Of a stretch of DNA of 33,473 nt, positions 18,033 through 26,235 are shown in pieces. The DNA comes from Archaeoglobaceae archaeon (GTDB lineage Archaea > Halobacteriota > Archaeoglobi > Archaeoglobales > Archaeoglobaceae), in assembly GCA_015523335.1 (NCBI GenBank), contig WAKM01000043.1:1-33473 (forward strand). The letters run 5' to 3'. The notes beneath the pieces were generated by a model that was not told where the DNA came from, did not search any database, and saw nothing but the letters and a program-made list of their open reading frames with translations. The position numbers and the translations under genes were made by a program. Every line of letters begins with the position of its first letter. Within the stretch, counting starts at the first letter, position 1.

Positions 18033-18401
18033 ATGGTCGAAGAGCTAACGGAGAAGGACGAGAAGATAGTGAAATTGCTGGCTGAAACCGGGTTGAACAA
18101 AAACATCGCTAAGGTCATCGTTTTCCTCTCGAAAGTAGGCGAAGCTATATCGAGGGACATCGAAAGGGCGGCGAATCTAAGGCAACCGGAAGTCAGCTTG
18201 GCTATGAAAGAACTGAAGGAATGGGGATGGGTTAAGGAGAGAGAACTGAAGAAGAAAGGAAAGGGCAGACCTTTGAAGAGCTACAAGCTCACGATGGATC
18301 TGAAAGAGATAGCCAAAGAACTGATCGAGAAGAAGAGGGAAGAGATCAAAAGGATCGAAAAGGATTTGGAGGAGCTCGAAAAGTTGGTCGGTTTGAAGTG
18401 A
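18033..18401 (+). CDS. Winged-helix transcriptional regulator (ArsR/TrmB-like)
   Basis: A 122-residue protein with a winged-helix DNA-binding domain (about residues 20-90): the helix-turn-helix reads ISRDIERAANLRQPEVSLAMKEL, and the wing has KKKGKGRPLKSYKL. The last ~30 residues are an acidic/basic coiled coil (KREEIKRIEKDLEELEKL), probably for dimerisation. No metal-binding cysteines are present, so it is not a metal-sensing ArsR protein. The promoter has a perfect inverted repeat just downstream of its TATA box. The gene precedes aroE but the latter has its own promoter. The effector is unknown. Confidence 0.83.
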   Translation: MVEELTEKDEKIVKLLAETGLNKNIAKVIVFLSKVGEAISRDIERAANLRQPEVSLAMKELKEWGWVKERELKKKGKGRPLKSYKLTMDLKEIAKELIEKKREEIKRIEKDLEELEKLVGLK

Positions 18402-18418
18402 TTTTTAGACCACCAACA

Positions 18419-18425
18419 TTTTATA
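18419..18425 (+). promoter_or_regulatory. TATA box of aroE
   Basis: TTTTATA is centred about 25 bases before the ATG at 18447, so that methionine is the expected leaderless start. TTG 18429 and ATG 18435 would lie upstream of the predicted transcript start. Confidence 0.5.
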
Positions 18426-18446
18426 CCTTTGCTAATGCATAGCAGT

Positions 18447-19265
18447 ATGCAGTATTTTGGTATCATCGGGTATCCCATCGGGCATTCCGTTTCTCCAGAT
18501 ATGCACAACGCTGCATTCAAACATCTCGGATTGGATGCCATCTATCTCAAATTTGAAGTTAAGCCCGAGGATCTTAGGGATGCTATTTTTGGAGCCAAAG
18601 CTTTGGGATTCAAGGGATTTAACGTCACGATTCCGCATAAAGAGGCTGTTCTCAAGTTCGTCGAGCCCGTCGGTATTGCAAAGCGGATCGGAGCCGTAAA
18701 CACCATAGATATTCCGAAGCTTGAGGGATACAACACAGATGCTTACGGAGCTTTGAAAGCTTTGGAATCCGCCGGAGTTGATGTTGAAGGGAAGGTTGCG
18801 CTTGTAGTTGGTGCTGGAGGGGCTGGAAGGGCTATAGCGTTCATACTGGCTGAGAAAGGATCTACCGTGATCGTAACCAATAGAACCGAATCGAGGGGCT
18901 TGAAGCTGGCTGAAGACGTTAGGAAGGTAGGAGATTGCATATTCTATCCGTATGACAAGCTCGGAGATTTGAAGGGTAAGATCGACATAATAATCAACGC
19001 AACTCCTTTGGGAATGAAGGGCTTCGAGCAGAAACTGCCCGTTCCGGAGGTGCTTATCGATAGCAATGTCGTAGTTTTCGATACAGTTTACAATCCTCCC
19101 GAAACACCGCTGATAAAAACGGCAAAGAGGAAGGGTTGCAAGGTCGTCTACGGTATAGACATGCTCGTATATCAAGGTGCCGAGGCTTTCAAGATCTGGA
19201 CGGGTTTAGATGCGCCAGTAGATGTTATGAAAAAAGCCGCATTTTCGGCTTTAGGGCTTCATTGA
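18447..19265 (+). CDS. aroE: Shikimate dehydrogenase AroE
   Basis: AroE reduces 3-dehydroshikimate to shikimate with NADPH in aromatic amino acid synthesis. From ATG 18447 it is 272 residues, the family's usual length. The substrate site has IGYPIGHSVSPDMHN (7-21), the catalytic Lys65 in FNVTIPHKEAV, GAVNTI and NTDAYG. The nucleotide-binding loop is VVGAGGAGRA, and the end has YQGAEAFKIWTG. It lies between the regulator and a convergent KaiC-like gene, overlapping the latter by 15 bases. A longer version from TTG 18429 is less likely given the TATA position. Confidence 0.95.
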   Translation: MQYFGIIGYPIGHSVSPDMHNAAFKHLGLDAIYLKFEVKPEDLRDAIFGAKALGFKGFNVTIPHKEAVLKFVEPVGIAKRIGAVNTIDIPKLEGYNTDAYGALKALESAGVDVEGKVALVVGAGGAGRAIAFILAEKGSTVIVTNRTESRGLKLAEDVRKVGDCIFYPYDKLGDLKGKIDIIINATPLGMKGFEQKLPVPEVLIDSNVVVFDTVYNPPETPLIKTAKRKGCKVVYGIDMLVYQGAEAFKIWTGLDAPVDVMKKAAFSALGLH

Positions 19266-19952
19266 CTTTGTTATCAGAGTGTATCTCATAAAGATCGATG
19301 TGGGCATGTTGCGGATCTTTGGAACGAATAGCCTACTCACCATTTTATCGTGGACCTTCTCGCAGTCTATGTCCAAAATCACATCGCATATGTCCAATAC
19401 CGTGCTGACTATCGTTTGAGGGTGAACGTTCTTCATGAGGTATATGAAGAACAGGTTTCCTGTGTGCTTTGAAGCTACATACAGCTTGTTTATCAGCCAC
19501 TCCTTTAAGCCAGTGCTGACGTTTAGCTTGAAGAAGAACGAGATGGTGTCGAATATGACGTTGTATTCATCTCTATCATTCTGCAGAATCTTCGAAAGGT
19601 TGTAATCTACGAAATCGAATATCTCCTTATCCCTGAAGTTGTCCTCTATAACGAACTGTCCGTATTCGTTTAGATAATACTGCGAAAAAACGTCTATGAA
19701 CTCAACGTTTCTCGTATCGAGACCTATACATTCCATGTTTTGTCTAACATACTGCGAAGGTCTTGCCGTATTAAAGTAATACGTTTTCCTCGAACTAGCT
19801 ATCTGGTATAAGAAAATCTCCGGCATGCTCATGGGATTCGCGTATATGCACACCAAACTACCCTCGGGTAAACCACCGTGAAGCTTTTCGTCAATTATAT
19901 CAATACCGGTTCTTTTAATGGCGACACGCCTACAATTTTTGCTGGTTATCAT
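19251..19952 (-). CDS. KaiC/RecA-fold protein with degenerate Walker A
   Basis: A 233-residue protein with the start of a KaiC-type domain: RTGIDIIDEKLHGGLPEGSLVCIY, matching the RxxTGIxGLDxxLGGGxPxGS pattern. Where the P-loop should be (GPPGTGKT) it has ANPMSMPE, with no Lys or Thr, so ATP binding of the usual kind is unlikely. A Walker B-like strand (YNVIFDTISF) remains. This resembles archaeal KaiC-like proteins thought to be regulators or scaffolds. A GGTGAT ribosome binding site precedes ATG 19952; upstream GTG/TTG codons are less likely starts. It is a single gene, convergent with aroE. Confidence 0.75.
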   Translation of the reverse strand: MITSKNCRRVAIKRTGIDIIDEKLHGGLPEGSLVCIYANPMSMPEIFLYQIASSRKTYYFNTARPSQYVRQNMECIGLDTRNVEFIDVFSQYYLNEYGQFVIEDNFRDKEIFDFVDYNLSKILQNDRDEYNVIFDTISFFFKLNVSTGLKEWLINKLYVASKHTGNLFFIYLMKNVHPQTIVSTVLDICDVILDIDCEKVHDKMVSRLFVPKIRNMPTSIFMRYTLITKSMKP

Positions 19953-20070
19953 AATGATAATCACCAATTGAATTTAACGCATGGATGAATATTAAATTTT
20001 CGATCGTTTCCTGTATTCTACAAATTTTATATTTTTAATTCTATTTTTAAATTGGGGGGCATCGATATTC

Positions 20071-20079
20071 TTATAAATA
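20071..20079 (+). promoter_or_regulatory. TATA box of the eS6 gene
   Basis: TTATAAATA is centred 25 bases before the ATG at 20100 and follows an AT-rich stretch. No ribosome binding site lies between them, so a leaderless mRNA is expected. Confidence 0.6.
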
Positions 20080-20099
20080 GATTTCGTTGCTTTTGAAGT

Positions 20100-20501
20100 A
20101 TGGAGTTCAAGGTCGTAATATCAGATCCAGCAACCGGTAAAGCTTATCAAAAGGTCGTAAGCGGAGCCAACGCAAACAAGCTCATAGGCAAACAGATCGG
20201 AGACGTCATAAACGGAACGCTCGTAGACCTTCCACCCGATTACGAGCTACAGATAACCGGCGGTAGCGACAAAGACGGCTTTCCGATGAGACCTGATTTG
20301 CCGGGAACCGGAAGGAAGAGAATTCTGCTTTCCGGCGGTGTAGGTTACAGACCAAAGGAGAAGGGAGTTAGAAAGAAGAAGACTGTAAGGGGCAGAGTTA
20401 TTTCGAAGGACATAGTTCAGATAAACATGAAGGTCGTCAAGCACGGAAAGATACCGCTCGAAGAATTCTTCAAGAAGAAGGAAGAAGAGTCCGAAGAGTG
20501 A
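20100..20501 (+). CDS. rps6e: Ribosomal protein eS6 (S6e)
   Basis: A structural protein of the small ribosomal subunit shared by archaea and eukaryotes. The 133 residues include the family signature: [49 protein letters not shown] and a basic stretch [20 protein letters not shown]. The C-terminus is lysine- and glutamate-rich. The length suits archaeal eS6. It is followed after one base by a methyltransferase gene, probably co-transcribed. Confidence 0.97.
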   Translation: MEFKVVISDPATGKAYQKVVSGANANKLIGKQIGDVINGTLVDLPPDYELQITGGSDKDGFPMRPDLPGTGRKRILLSGGVGYRPKEKGVRKKKTVRGRVISKDIVQINMKVVKHGKIPLEEFFKKKEEESEE

Positions 20502-20502
20502 C

Positions 20503-21123
20503 ATGGGGCTGTTAGATGATAAAAAGAGGGCGAGAATATTTTACAAATACTTTTCTAAGGTATACGACTTCATCAATCCCTTCTTCTATTCCGAGGAGAT
20601 GCGTAAAACCGTTGTCGATATGGCTGAACTGAAGCCGGGTGATTTCGTTTTGGAGGTCGGTTGCGGAACCGGATTCACGACGCACGAGATCGTTAGAAGG
20701 GTTGGGGAAGAGAACGTCGTAGCCGTCGATCTAACGCCAGAGCAGATGCAAAAGGCTGTTAGGAGATTCCCTTCTGCTGGGTTCGTTAGGGGGGATGCTG
20801 AAAGTTTGCCTTTCAAGGACAACACTTTCGACGCTTCGATTTCTGCCGGAAGTATAGAGTATTGGCCCCATCCAGCTTTGGGAATTCAGGAGATGGCGAG
20901 GGTAACGAAACCCGGTGGGAGGGTAGTAATTTTAGCTCCAAGAAAACCCGATAATCCTATCGTCAGAAAGTTTGCAGAATCCATAATGCTTTTTCCCTCA
21001 ACACAGCAGTGTGTTGCTTGGTTTTTGAAAGCCGGGCTAGAAGATATCAGATACGTTGAGATGGGGCCCTACTTCTTCTGGAGCAAGCTCGTTGTGATCA
21101 TATCCGGAAGGGTGCCGGAATAG
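20503..21123 (+). CDS. SAM-dependent methyltransferase (UbiE-like)
   Basis: A 206-residue class I methyltransferase. The SAM motif I is [12 protein letters not shown] (49-60), with VVAVDLTPEQMQKA as motif II, RGDAESLPFKDNTFDASIS, and a motif VTKPGGRVVILAPRKP. These are typical of the UbiE/COQ5 type, which methylates quinones or other small molecules; Archaeoglobales do use menaquinone-type quinones, but assignment to quinone synthesis is only inference. It begins one base after eS6. Downstream is a 117-base gap before the PhzF gene, which has its own promoter. Confidence 0.8.
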   Translation: MGLLDDKKRARIFYKYFSKVYDFINPFFYSEEMRKTVVDMAELKPGDFVLEVGCGTGFTTHEIVRRVGEENVVAVDLTPEQMQKAVRRFPSAGFVRGDAESLPFKDNTFDASISAGSIEYWPHPALGIQEMARVTKPGGRVVILAPRKPDNPIVRKFAESIMLFPSTQQCVAWFLKAGLEDIRYVEMGPYFFWSKLVVIISGRVPE

Positions 21124-21210
21124 CTCAGCGGAGGACCTGTCTCATCACGGCTTTACGAATATCACTGCATTATGATTATTATCTTTAGCGTTGCAAACAT
21201 ACGCTTCAAG

Positions 21211-21236
21211 TTGATAAATCCCAAACACTAATTAGT
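21211..21236 (+). promoter_or_regulatory. Promoter of the PhzF gene with a 10-base palindrome
   Basis: A TATA-like GATAAAT (21213-21219) is centred about 25 bases before the ATG at 21241. A palindrome ACTAATTAGT (21227-21236) sits between them, in the place of a repressor operator. Short AT-rich palindromes also occur by chance. Confidence 0.35.
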
Positions 21237-21240
21237 TGTT

Positions 21241-22044
21241 ATGTGTGATAGCGATAGCATGGAATTCTACAAAGTTGACGTGTTCACAAACAAGCCTTTG
21301 AAGGGTAATCCCGTTGCGGTCGTTTTGGGTATGCCTGAAGATGATATTATGCAGAGCTTAGCGTTCGAATTGAACGTTTCGGAGACTGTTTTTGTTAAAA
21401 AGAAAGGCGATAAAATTAGTTTGAGGTTCTTCACTCCCTACACCGAAGTCGACCTCTGCGGTCATGCTACTATCGGTGCTTTCTACGTATTGAAGCTCAA
21501 TGGCTTGAAATATGGAAAATACAGGGCGATTACGAAAGCCGGAGAAGTCGAAGTTGAAGTTGGGGATCTGATCAGGCTTAAGGTTGTTGAGCCGAAGATC
21601 GTCTGTATGCTGGACGGAATTGAGAACGTTGTTGGTGTAAAAATTTTTGATTCAGCAGTAGTTAACGTCGGAATCCCTATCGGTTTGGCGGAAGTCGAAG
21701 ATTTCGAAAGTTTGATGAAACTGAAGCCGGACTCAAGGCTTGCGGAATTCTGCGAAAAAGCTGGTATTGTCGGCGTCCACTTTTACACGTTCGATTCCAA
21801 ATTCGATGCTTGTGCGAGGTTCTTCGCTCCGGCGGTAGGAATTCCGGAAGATCCCGTTACTGGAACTGCGAACTCAGCTTTGGCATACTACCTAAACTCA
21901 AGCGGTAGGCTTGTAAAGGAATACTACAGATTTGAACAGGGTCACGCTTTAGGGCGGGAAGGCGTAGCGCATGTGAAGTTGGATAACGGTGTTTGGGTTG
22001 GCGGAAAATCCGTTTGCATCGCTAAGGGTGAAATTGAAATTTAA
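21241..22044 (+). CDS. PhzF-family isomerase/epimerase-like protein
   Basis: PhzF-fold proteins (diaminopimelate-epimerase-like) are found in phenazine synthesis and in many organisms with unknown substrates. The 267 residues include YKVDVFTNKPLKGNPVAVV, the FTPYTEVDLCGHATIGA motif that carries the family's conserved CGHAT, and EDPVTGTANSALAYYL. It is thus a complete family member; no phenazine genes are nearby, so the substrate is unknown. ATG 21241 fits a leaderless start; the internal ATG 21259 begins with MEFYKVDVF and is the alternative. It ends overlapping the nitrilase stop by 4 bases. Confidence 0.88.
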   Translation: MCDSDSMEFYKVDVFTNKPLKGNPVAVVLGMPEDDIMQSLAFELNVSETVFVKKKGDKISLRFFTPYTEVDLCGHATIGAFYVLKLNGLKYGKYRAITKAGEVEVEVGDLIRLKVVEPKIVCMLDGIENVVGVKIFDSAVVNVGIPIGLAEVEDFESLMKLKPDSRLAEFCEKAGIVGVHFYTFDSKFDACARFFAPAVGIPEDPVTGTANSALAYYLNSSGRLVKEYYRFEQGHALGREGVAHVKLDNGVWVGGKSVCIAKGEIEI

Positions 22045-22748
22045 AAATCCAAAAAGGGGTACCTTCTCCTTACATCATCAACAAAACTTAGATCTATCTC
22101 CGCTGAGATCACGGTCTCTTTGCACCCAGCCTCGGCTAAGACTCGACCGAGAGGATCGACAATCATGGAATTTCCGCCACAAGATTCATCTATGCAGTTT
22201 GCACCAATCACATACACCTGATTTTCTATCGCCCTTGCTTTAAGCAAGATCCTCCAGTGTTCTATTCTATCCTTAGGGAATACTGCTGGAACGGCTATGA
22301 TCTTAGCTCCAAGCTTTGTAAGCTTTCTTGCTATCTCCGGAAACCTCACTTCGTAGCAGATCGTAATACCTAAATCGCCGATCGGAGTTTTTATGACGTC
22401 TACATCGTTGCCGGCTTTAAACGTCTCTACTTCGTGTGTGAGTGGAAACAGCTTGGTTTTCCTATGCCTTCCGATTATTCTGCCCTTATGAATAACGAAG
22501 GCGGTGTTATAAAGATCCCCACCATCCACCTCAGCCGCCCCGGCGACTATCACCGCATCGGAGTATTCCGAAGCTTTTAGAACCGGCGTTATGTCACTCC
22601 TTCCGTAATTTTCCGGATAATACCCGGTATTAAACAGCTCCGGAAAGACTACAAGATCGGCATCGGACGATTCAATTATTTCTACGGCTTTTTTCACGTT
22701 ATCTTCGACATTCTTAGAAGTTTCAAGCTGGACGGCCGAGACTCTCAT
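22041..22748 (-). CDS. Carbon-nitrogen hydrolase (nitrilase superfamily)
   Basis: A nitrilase-superfamily amidohydrolase of 235 residues with the catalytic triad: Glu37 in FPELFNTGY, Lys97 in RHRKTKLFP and Cys131 in ICYEVRFPE. The superfamily hydrolyses amides such as deaminated glutathione or omega-amides; the exact substrate cannot be told. The open frame extends upstream to 22841 but that part overlaps leuC. ATG 22748 (MRVSAVQLETS) gives the typical start and lies about 26 bases from a TTTAATTTA box at the end of leuC, so it has its own promoter. Confidence 0.9.
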   Translation of the reverse strand: MRVSAVQLETSKNVEDNVKKAVEIIESSDADLVVFPELFNTGYYPENYGRSDITPVLKASEYSDAVIVAGAAEVDGGDLYNTAFVIHKGRIIGRHRKTKLFPLTHEVETFKAGNDVDVIKTPIGDLGITICYEVRFPEIARKLTKLGAKIIAVPAVFPKDRIEHWRILLKARAIENQVYVIGANCIDESCGGNSMIVDPLGRVLAEAGCKETVISAEIDLSFVDDVRRRYPFLDF

Positions 22749-22774
22749 TTCAATTTGGATCGTCGAAAAATAAA

Positions 22775-24037
22775 TTAAATTTTTCTGGGATCCGTGATAA
22801 CACCGTAAATGGCTGAAGCCGCCGCAGTAGCTGGCGAGCATAGGTATATCTTTCCTTCCGGGCTTCCCTGTCTTCCTATGAAGTTTCTGTTTGAAGTCGA
22901 AAGGCTCACTTCTCCGCTCGCTATCAATCCGAAACTACCGCCCATGCACGGCCCGCAACAGGGATGCTCCACGATCGCACCGGCTTCGACGAATACGTCT
23001 ATCAACCCGTCCTTTAGAGCTTTGAGATATTCCGCACGAGAAGCCGGAATTACGATTAACCTAACACCCCTTGCAATCCTTTCACCCTTCAAAATCTCAG
23101 CGGCGATCGTCAGATCTTCGTATCTTCCGTTCGTGCAGGAGCCTATGAAAACCTGATCTACATTCGTTCCTTCCACTTCCTCAACGCCTACGACGTTGTC
23201 TACTCTGTGAGGCTTGGCAACTTGCGGTGGCATGTCGGTAACGTCCAACTCGACTATCCCGCTGTATTGGGCGTCCTCATCGCTTTTGAGATTCTCAGCC
23301 ACCTCCTTATCGAATTCGATTCCAATCTCTTTAAGATAATCGAAGGTAACCTTGTCCGGTTCGACTATTCCCGTTTTACCGCCCATCTCTATAGCCATGT
23401 TGCACATCGTAAAACGCTGGCTCATACTCATTTTTCTGACGACTTCTCCGGCAAACTCGCAGGCTTTGTAATTTGCTCCGTCAGCACCTATCATCCCGAT
23501 GAGCTTGAGGACTATGTCCTTACCGTATACGTGCTTTCCAAGTTTGCCTTTGATCTCGAACCTGATTGTTTCTGGAACTTTAAACCAGAGTTTTCCTAAG
23601 GCGAAGACCGCACCCATGTCGGTTGAACCTATACCCGTGGCGAAGCATCCCAATGCACCATACATGCAGGTGTGGCTGTCGGCTCCGACCACAAGCATTC
23701 CCGGTTTAATGTGTTTCTCGACCATCAGCTGGTGAGCTATGCCCTCTCCGACATCGTAGAATATTACACCTTGCTCTTCGGCGAACTTCCTCAGCATCTT
23801 GTGATTCTCAGCCGCTTGAACGCTGTCGGCTGGAGATTGGTGGTCTAAAACGATTGCGATCTTTTTGGGATCGAATACCTTTCCTCCATCGGTTATTTCG
23901 TTAAAAGCTTTTATGGCAAGAGGTGCTGTAATGTCATTAGCCATAGCCATATCTATCGGAGCGAAAACGAATTCTCCGGCTTTAGCATCCTTACCGCAAG
24001 CTTTTGAGAATATCTTTTCCGCTATCGTTTTACCCAT
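22775..24037 (-). CDS. leuC: LeuC-type 3-isopropylmalate (or homoaconitate) dehydratase large subunit
   Basis: An aconitase-superfamily hydro-lyase large subunit of 420 residues. Three cysteines for the 4Fe-4S cluster are Cys301 (SCTNGRYED), Cys361 and Cys364 (CGPCMGG). It works with a separate small subunit, not in this window. The start ([16 protein letters not shown]) and [13 protein letters not shown] match the archaeal LeuC/HacA group. These two can act in leucine synthesis (isopropylmalate) or on homoaconitate, and sequence alone does not decide. TATTTAAAT (24061-24069 region) is about 26 bases upstream on this strand, predicting a leaderless transcript. Confidence 0.88.
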   Translation of the reverse strand: MGKTIAEKIFSKACGKDAKAGEFVFAPIDMAMANDITAPLAIKAFNEITDGGKVFDPKKIAIVLDHQSPADSVQAAENHKMLRKFAEEQGVIFYDVGEGIAHQLMVEKHIKPGMLVVGADSHTCMYGALGCFATGIGSTDMGAVFALGKLWFKVPETIRFEIKGKLGKHVYGKDIVLKLIGMIGADGANYKACEFAGEVVRKMSMSQRFTMCNMAIEMGGKTGIVEPDKVTFDYLKEIGIEFDKEVAENLKSDEDAQYSGIVELDVTDMPPQVAKPHRVDNVVGVEEVEGTNVDQVFIGSCTNGRYEDLTIAAEILKGERIARGVRLIVIPASRAEYLKALKDGLIDVFVEAGAIVEHPCCGPCMGGSFGLIASGEVSLSTSNRNFIGRQGSPEGKIYLCSPATAAASAIYGVITDPRKI

Positions 24038-24088
24038 GCTTCGAGTTTGCTTTAATTTATTATTTAAATTTGACGTCTCGGCTCGTAA

Positions 24089-24538
24089 TCAAACTAAATC
24101 TTTTAGAGCTTCCTCAACAGCCTCTTCCGGCGTCTCGACCACTTTAACTCCGGGCAAGACGACCATCGGCTCTATGACTACGACCTTCTTGCCGATTTTC
24201 AGAGCTATCGCCATCTCAGAAACGGTTCCGTATTCTCCGCCAACTGCAATTAGAGCATCGCACGTATGTGCGATTATCACGTTTCTCGCATGACCCATGT
24301 TCGTAACTATGGCTATATCGATGTATGGGTTTGCATGCTCCTTCGAGTCGCTCGGCAGAATTCCAACCGTAATTCCGCCCTTTAACTTAGCTCCTTTAGC
24401 TGAAGCTTCCATAACTCCTCCAAGTCCACCGTTGACAACCACACAACCCTTCTCAGCCAAAAGCTCTCCGATCTTCATCGCTATCTGATAAAGCTTTTCG
24501 TCGCACTTGGATGCACCGACGACACCGATCTGAATCAT
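24089..24538 (-). CDS. SLOG/LOG-like nucleotide-binding Rossmann protein (TIGR00725 type)
   Basis: A 149-residue Rossmann-fold protein with GGLGGVMEA (37-45), TNMGHARN and GGEYGTVSE (100-108), the pattern of LOG/DprA-like proteins that bind or cleave nucleotide derivatives. In LOG enzymes the second motif is PGGxGTxxE; here the proline is Val. Family members release cytokinins or sense nucleotide signals, and this short group (TIGR00725) has no settled function. It stands between leuC and a DUF47 gene on the same strand, with 51 bases to leuC. Start by ATG at 24538. Confidence 0.82.
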   Translation of the reverse strand: MIQIGVVGASKCDEKLYQIAMKIGELLAEKGCVVVNGGLGGVMEASAKGAKLKGGITVGILPSDSKEHANPYIDIAIVTNMGHARNVIIAHTCDALIAVGGEYGTVSEMAIALKIGKKVVVIEPMVVLPGVKVVETPEEAVEEALKDLV

Positions 24539-24619
24539 GGTTGATTATTCTAAGATGCGCTTTAAAGCTTCTACCAGTGCTCGCCTTCAAGATTCACGGC
24601 AATTTTTTCCTCCTCAAGC

Positions 24620-25255
24620 TCACCTTAAGCTAACGTTGAGTATCTGTATTATGTCGCCAGCATCTTCGATCAAATCGCTTACGTTAGTTAGATGTTTTAT
24701 AAAGTTGTATATGGCCATACCCTCCCAGAAGTTACGGACGTCTTTTTTCATAAGTTTTTTGAATATATCTCTTTTTATAGAATCTACTTCTTCCTCCATT
24801 ATCCTGATCCTTATCGTTCTGTCCTTTAGATCTTCCTCGGTTCTAAGAGCTTCGAAAGTTTGGAGTAACTCTTCGGCCATCTTTAAGTTAATCTCGGCAA
24901 TTCTAATGCATTCCGACATTACATCCTCGTCGAGCTTCGGAATCATCATGAACATTATTGTAGCGTCTTCGATTGTGTCCAGAACTTCATCGAGCGTTTC
25001 GGCAAGTCTGTAGAGGTTTCCTCTGATCCCCGGCAAAAAAGCACCTTCGTATAGCTTAAGAACAATCTCCCTCCTTACCGAATCGCCGATCTTTTCTATT
25101 TCGCAAACCTCTGATACCGAAACCTTGTCGTTCTCTTTTAAACAGTTGCTAAAGATTTCGCAAGCATCTCGAATGAGCGTGATGTGATCTCGAATTAAAT
25201 CGACTATCTCTTTTTCCTTACCCTTTTCGAACATCTTCCTGAATTTCCAGAACAT
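24620..25255 (-). CDS. DUF47 (PhoU-like) protein, Pit-accessory type
   Basis: A 211-residue all-helical PhoU-fold protein of the DUF47/TIGR00153 type, which usually accompanies Pit phosphate transporters. The pattern MFWKFRKMFEKGKEKEIVDL at the start and IEKIGDSVRREIVLKLYEGAFLPGIRGNLYRLAETLDEVLDTIEDA are characteristic. No Pit gene is next to it here. The frame extends to 25306, but ATG 25255 matches family starts and lies about 28 bases from an AAATATTT box. It diverges from mtd. Confidence 0.86.
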   Translation of the reverse strand: MFWKFRKMFEKGKEKEIVDLIRDHITLIRDACEIFSNCLKENDKVSVSEVCEIEKIGDSVRREIVLKLYEGAFLPGIRGNLYRLAETLDEVLDTIEDATIMFMMIPKLDEDVMSECIRIAEINLKMAEELLQTFEALRTEEDLKDRTIRIRIMEEEVDSIKRDIFKKLMKKDVRNFWEGMAIYNFIKHLTNVSDLIEDAGDIIQILNVSLR

Positions 25256-25310
25256 TGTAATAGTTTGTATTTGGGTCGATAAATATTTTTCACTTTGACT
25301 TAACAAATCT

Positions 25311-25319
25311 AATATAATT
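25311..25319 (+). promoter_or_regulatory. TATA box of mtd
   Basis: AATATAATT is centred about 24 bases before ATG 25339. This favours that methionine over ATG 25324 and TTG 25318, which would lie upstream of the predicted transcript start. Confidence 0.45.
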
Positions 25320-25338
25320 GATCATGCTATTTGCAGAC

Positions 25339-26157
25339 ATGGTTAAGGTCGGAGTATTCAAGATGGGCGCGATCGGAACGGCCGTTTTATTGGAATACCT
25401 TTTGGATGAGAGAGCCGATAGGGAGGATTTGGAAGTTAGAGTTTTAACGACGGGGGCGAAGATGAGGGAAAGCGAGGCGAAGGTTGCGGAAAAGCTCAAG
25501 GAGTTCGATCCCGATTTGGTATTGGTCGTCTCTCCCAACGCATCCCTTCCAGCACCGAAGGTTGCAAGGGAGGTCTTCAAAGATAGACCTACGATCGTCA
25601 TAAGCGATGCTCCGGCTAAAAAGGTCAAGGACGAGCTTGAAGAAGAGGGTTTCGGCTACATACTCGTTACGGCCGACTCTATGATCGGTGCGAGGAGAGA
25701 ATTCTTGGATCCAACCGAGATGGCGTTATATAACTCATACGTAATAAACGTCCTTGCAAATACAGGAGCGTTGAGGCTCGTGCAGGAGGAGATAGATAGG
25801 GTCATCGATCAAATAAAGAAGGGAGAAAAGCCCGAGTTGCCCAAGCTCGTCATTACAGCCCAAAAAGCCGTCGAAGCCGGAAGGTTCAGCAATCCTTACG
25901 CAAAAGCAAAAGCTATGGCTTCTTACTTCATAGCCGAAAAGGTGGCGGATGTGACGGTTAAAGCCTGCTTCGTCGAGAAGGATCCCGAGAAATACATACC
26001 ACTCGTTTGTTCCGCGCATGAGATGATGAGGATAGCTTCAAAATTGGCTGAAGAGGCGAGAGAAATGGAGAAGTCGAACGATACTGTTTTCAGAAGTCCG
26101 CATGCGAAGGACGGCAGAATTTTATCAAAAATTAAACTTATGGAAAAACCTGAATAA
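25339..26157 (+). CDS. mtd: F420-dependent methylenetetrahydromethanopterin dehydrogenase Mtd
   Basis: Mtd interconverts methylene- and methenyl-tetrahydromethanopterin with coenzyme F420, a step in methanogenesis and in the C1 oxidation pathway of Archaeoglobales. The 272-residue protein begins MVKVGVFKMGAIGTA and has LLDERADREDLEVRVLTTGAKM, SPNASLPAPKVARE and VISDAPAKKVKDEL, all hallmarks. The length matches the family (about 270-280). I chose ATG 25339 because it is leaderless by the TATA box and matches family starts. It is a single gene, with no other pathway gene alongside except mfnA further on. Confidence 0.96.
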   Translation: MVKVGVFKMGAIGTAVLLEYLLDERADREDLEVRVLTTGAKMRESEAKVAEKLKEFDPDLVLVVSPNASLPAPKVAREVFKDRPTIVISDAPAKKVKDELEEEGFGYILVTADSMIGARREFLDPTEMALYNSYVINVLANTGALRLVQEEIDRVIDQIKKGEKPELPKLVITAQKAVEAGRFSNPYAKAKAMASYFIAEKVADVTVKACFVEKDPEKYIPLVCSAHEMMRIASKLAEEAREMEKSNDTVFRSPHAKDGRILSKIKLMEKPE

Positions 26158-26169
26158 TTTATAATTTAT
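26158..26169 (+). promoter_or_regulatory. TATA-like region upstream of the small secreted protein
   Basis: TTTATAATTTAT just after the mtd stop would start transcription near 26187-26192, directly before ATG 26196. This fits the start of the reading frame at 26196, not that at 26236. Confidence 0.4.
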
Positions 26170-26235
26170 CAATTTTTTGCGAGGGTTTGATAAAAATGAG
26201 AAACGTTTATATTCCACTTCTTCGTCGCCTAAAAG

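Noticed and set aside
18432-19175. Long (247-codon) open frame antisense to aroE
   Set aside because: aroE on the other strand has full family motifs and a promoter. The antisense product shows no recognisable domain and is a codon-composition shadow.
21114-21131. GCCGGAATAGCTCAGCGG resembling the 5' half of a tRNA
   Set aside because: The D-stem does not close, there is no anticodon arm or T-loop, and the first bases are the end of the methyltransferase gene. It is chance or at most a relic.
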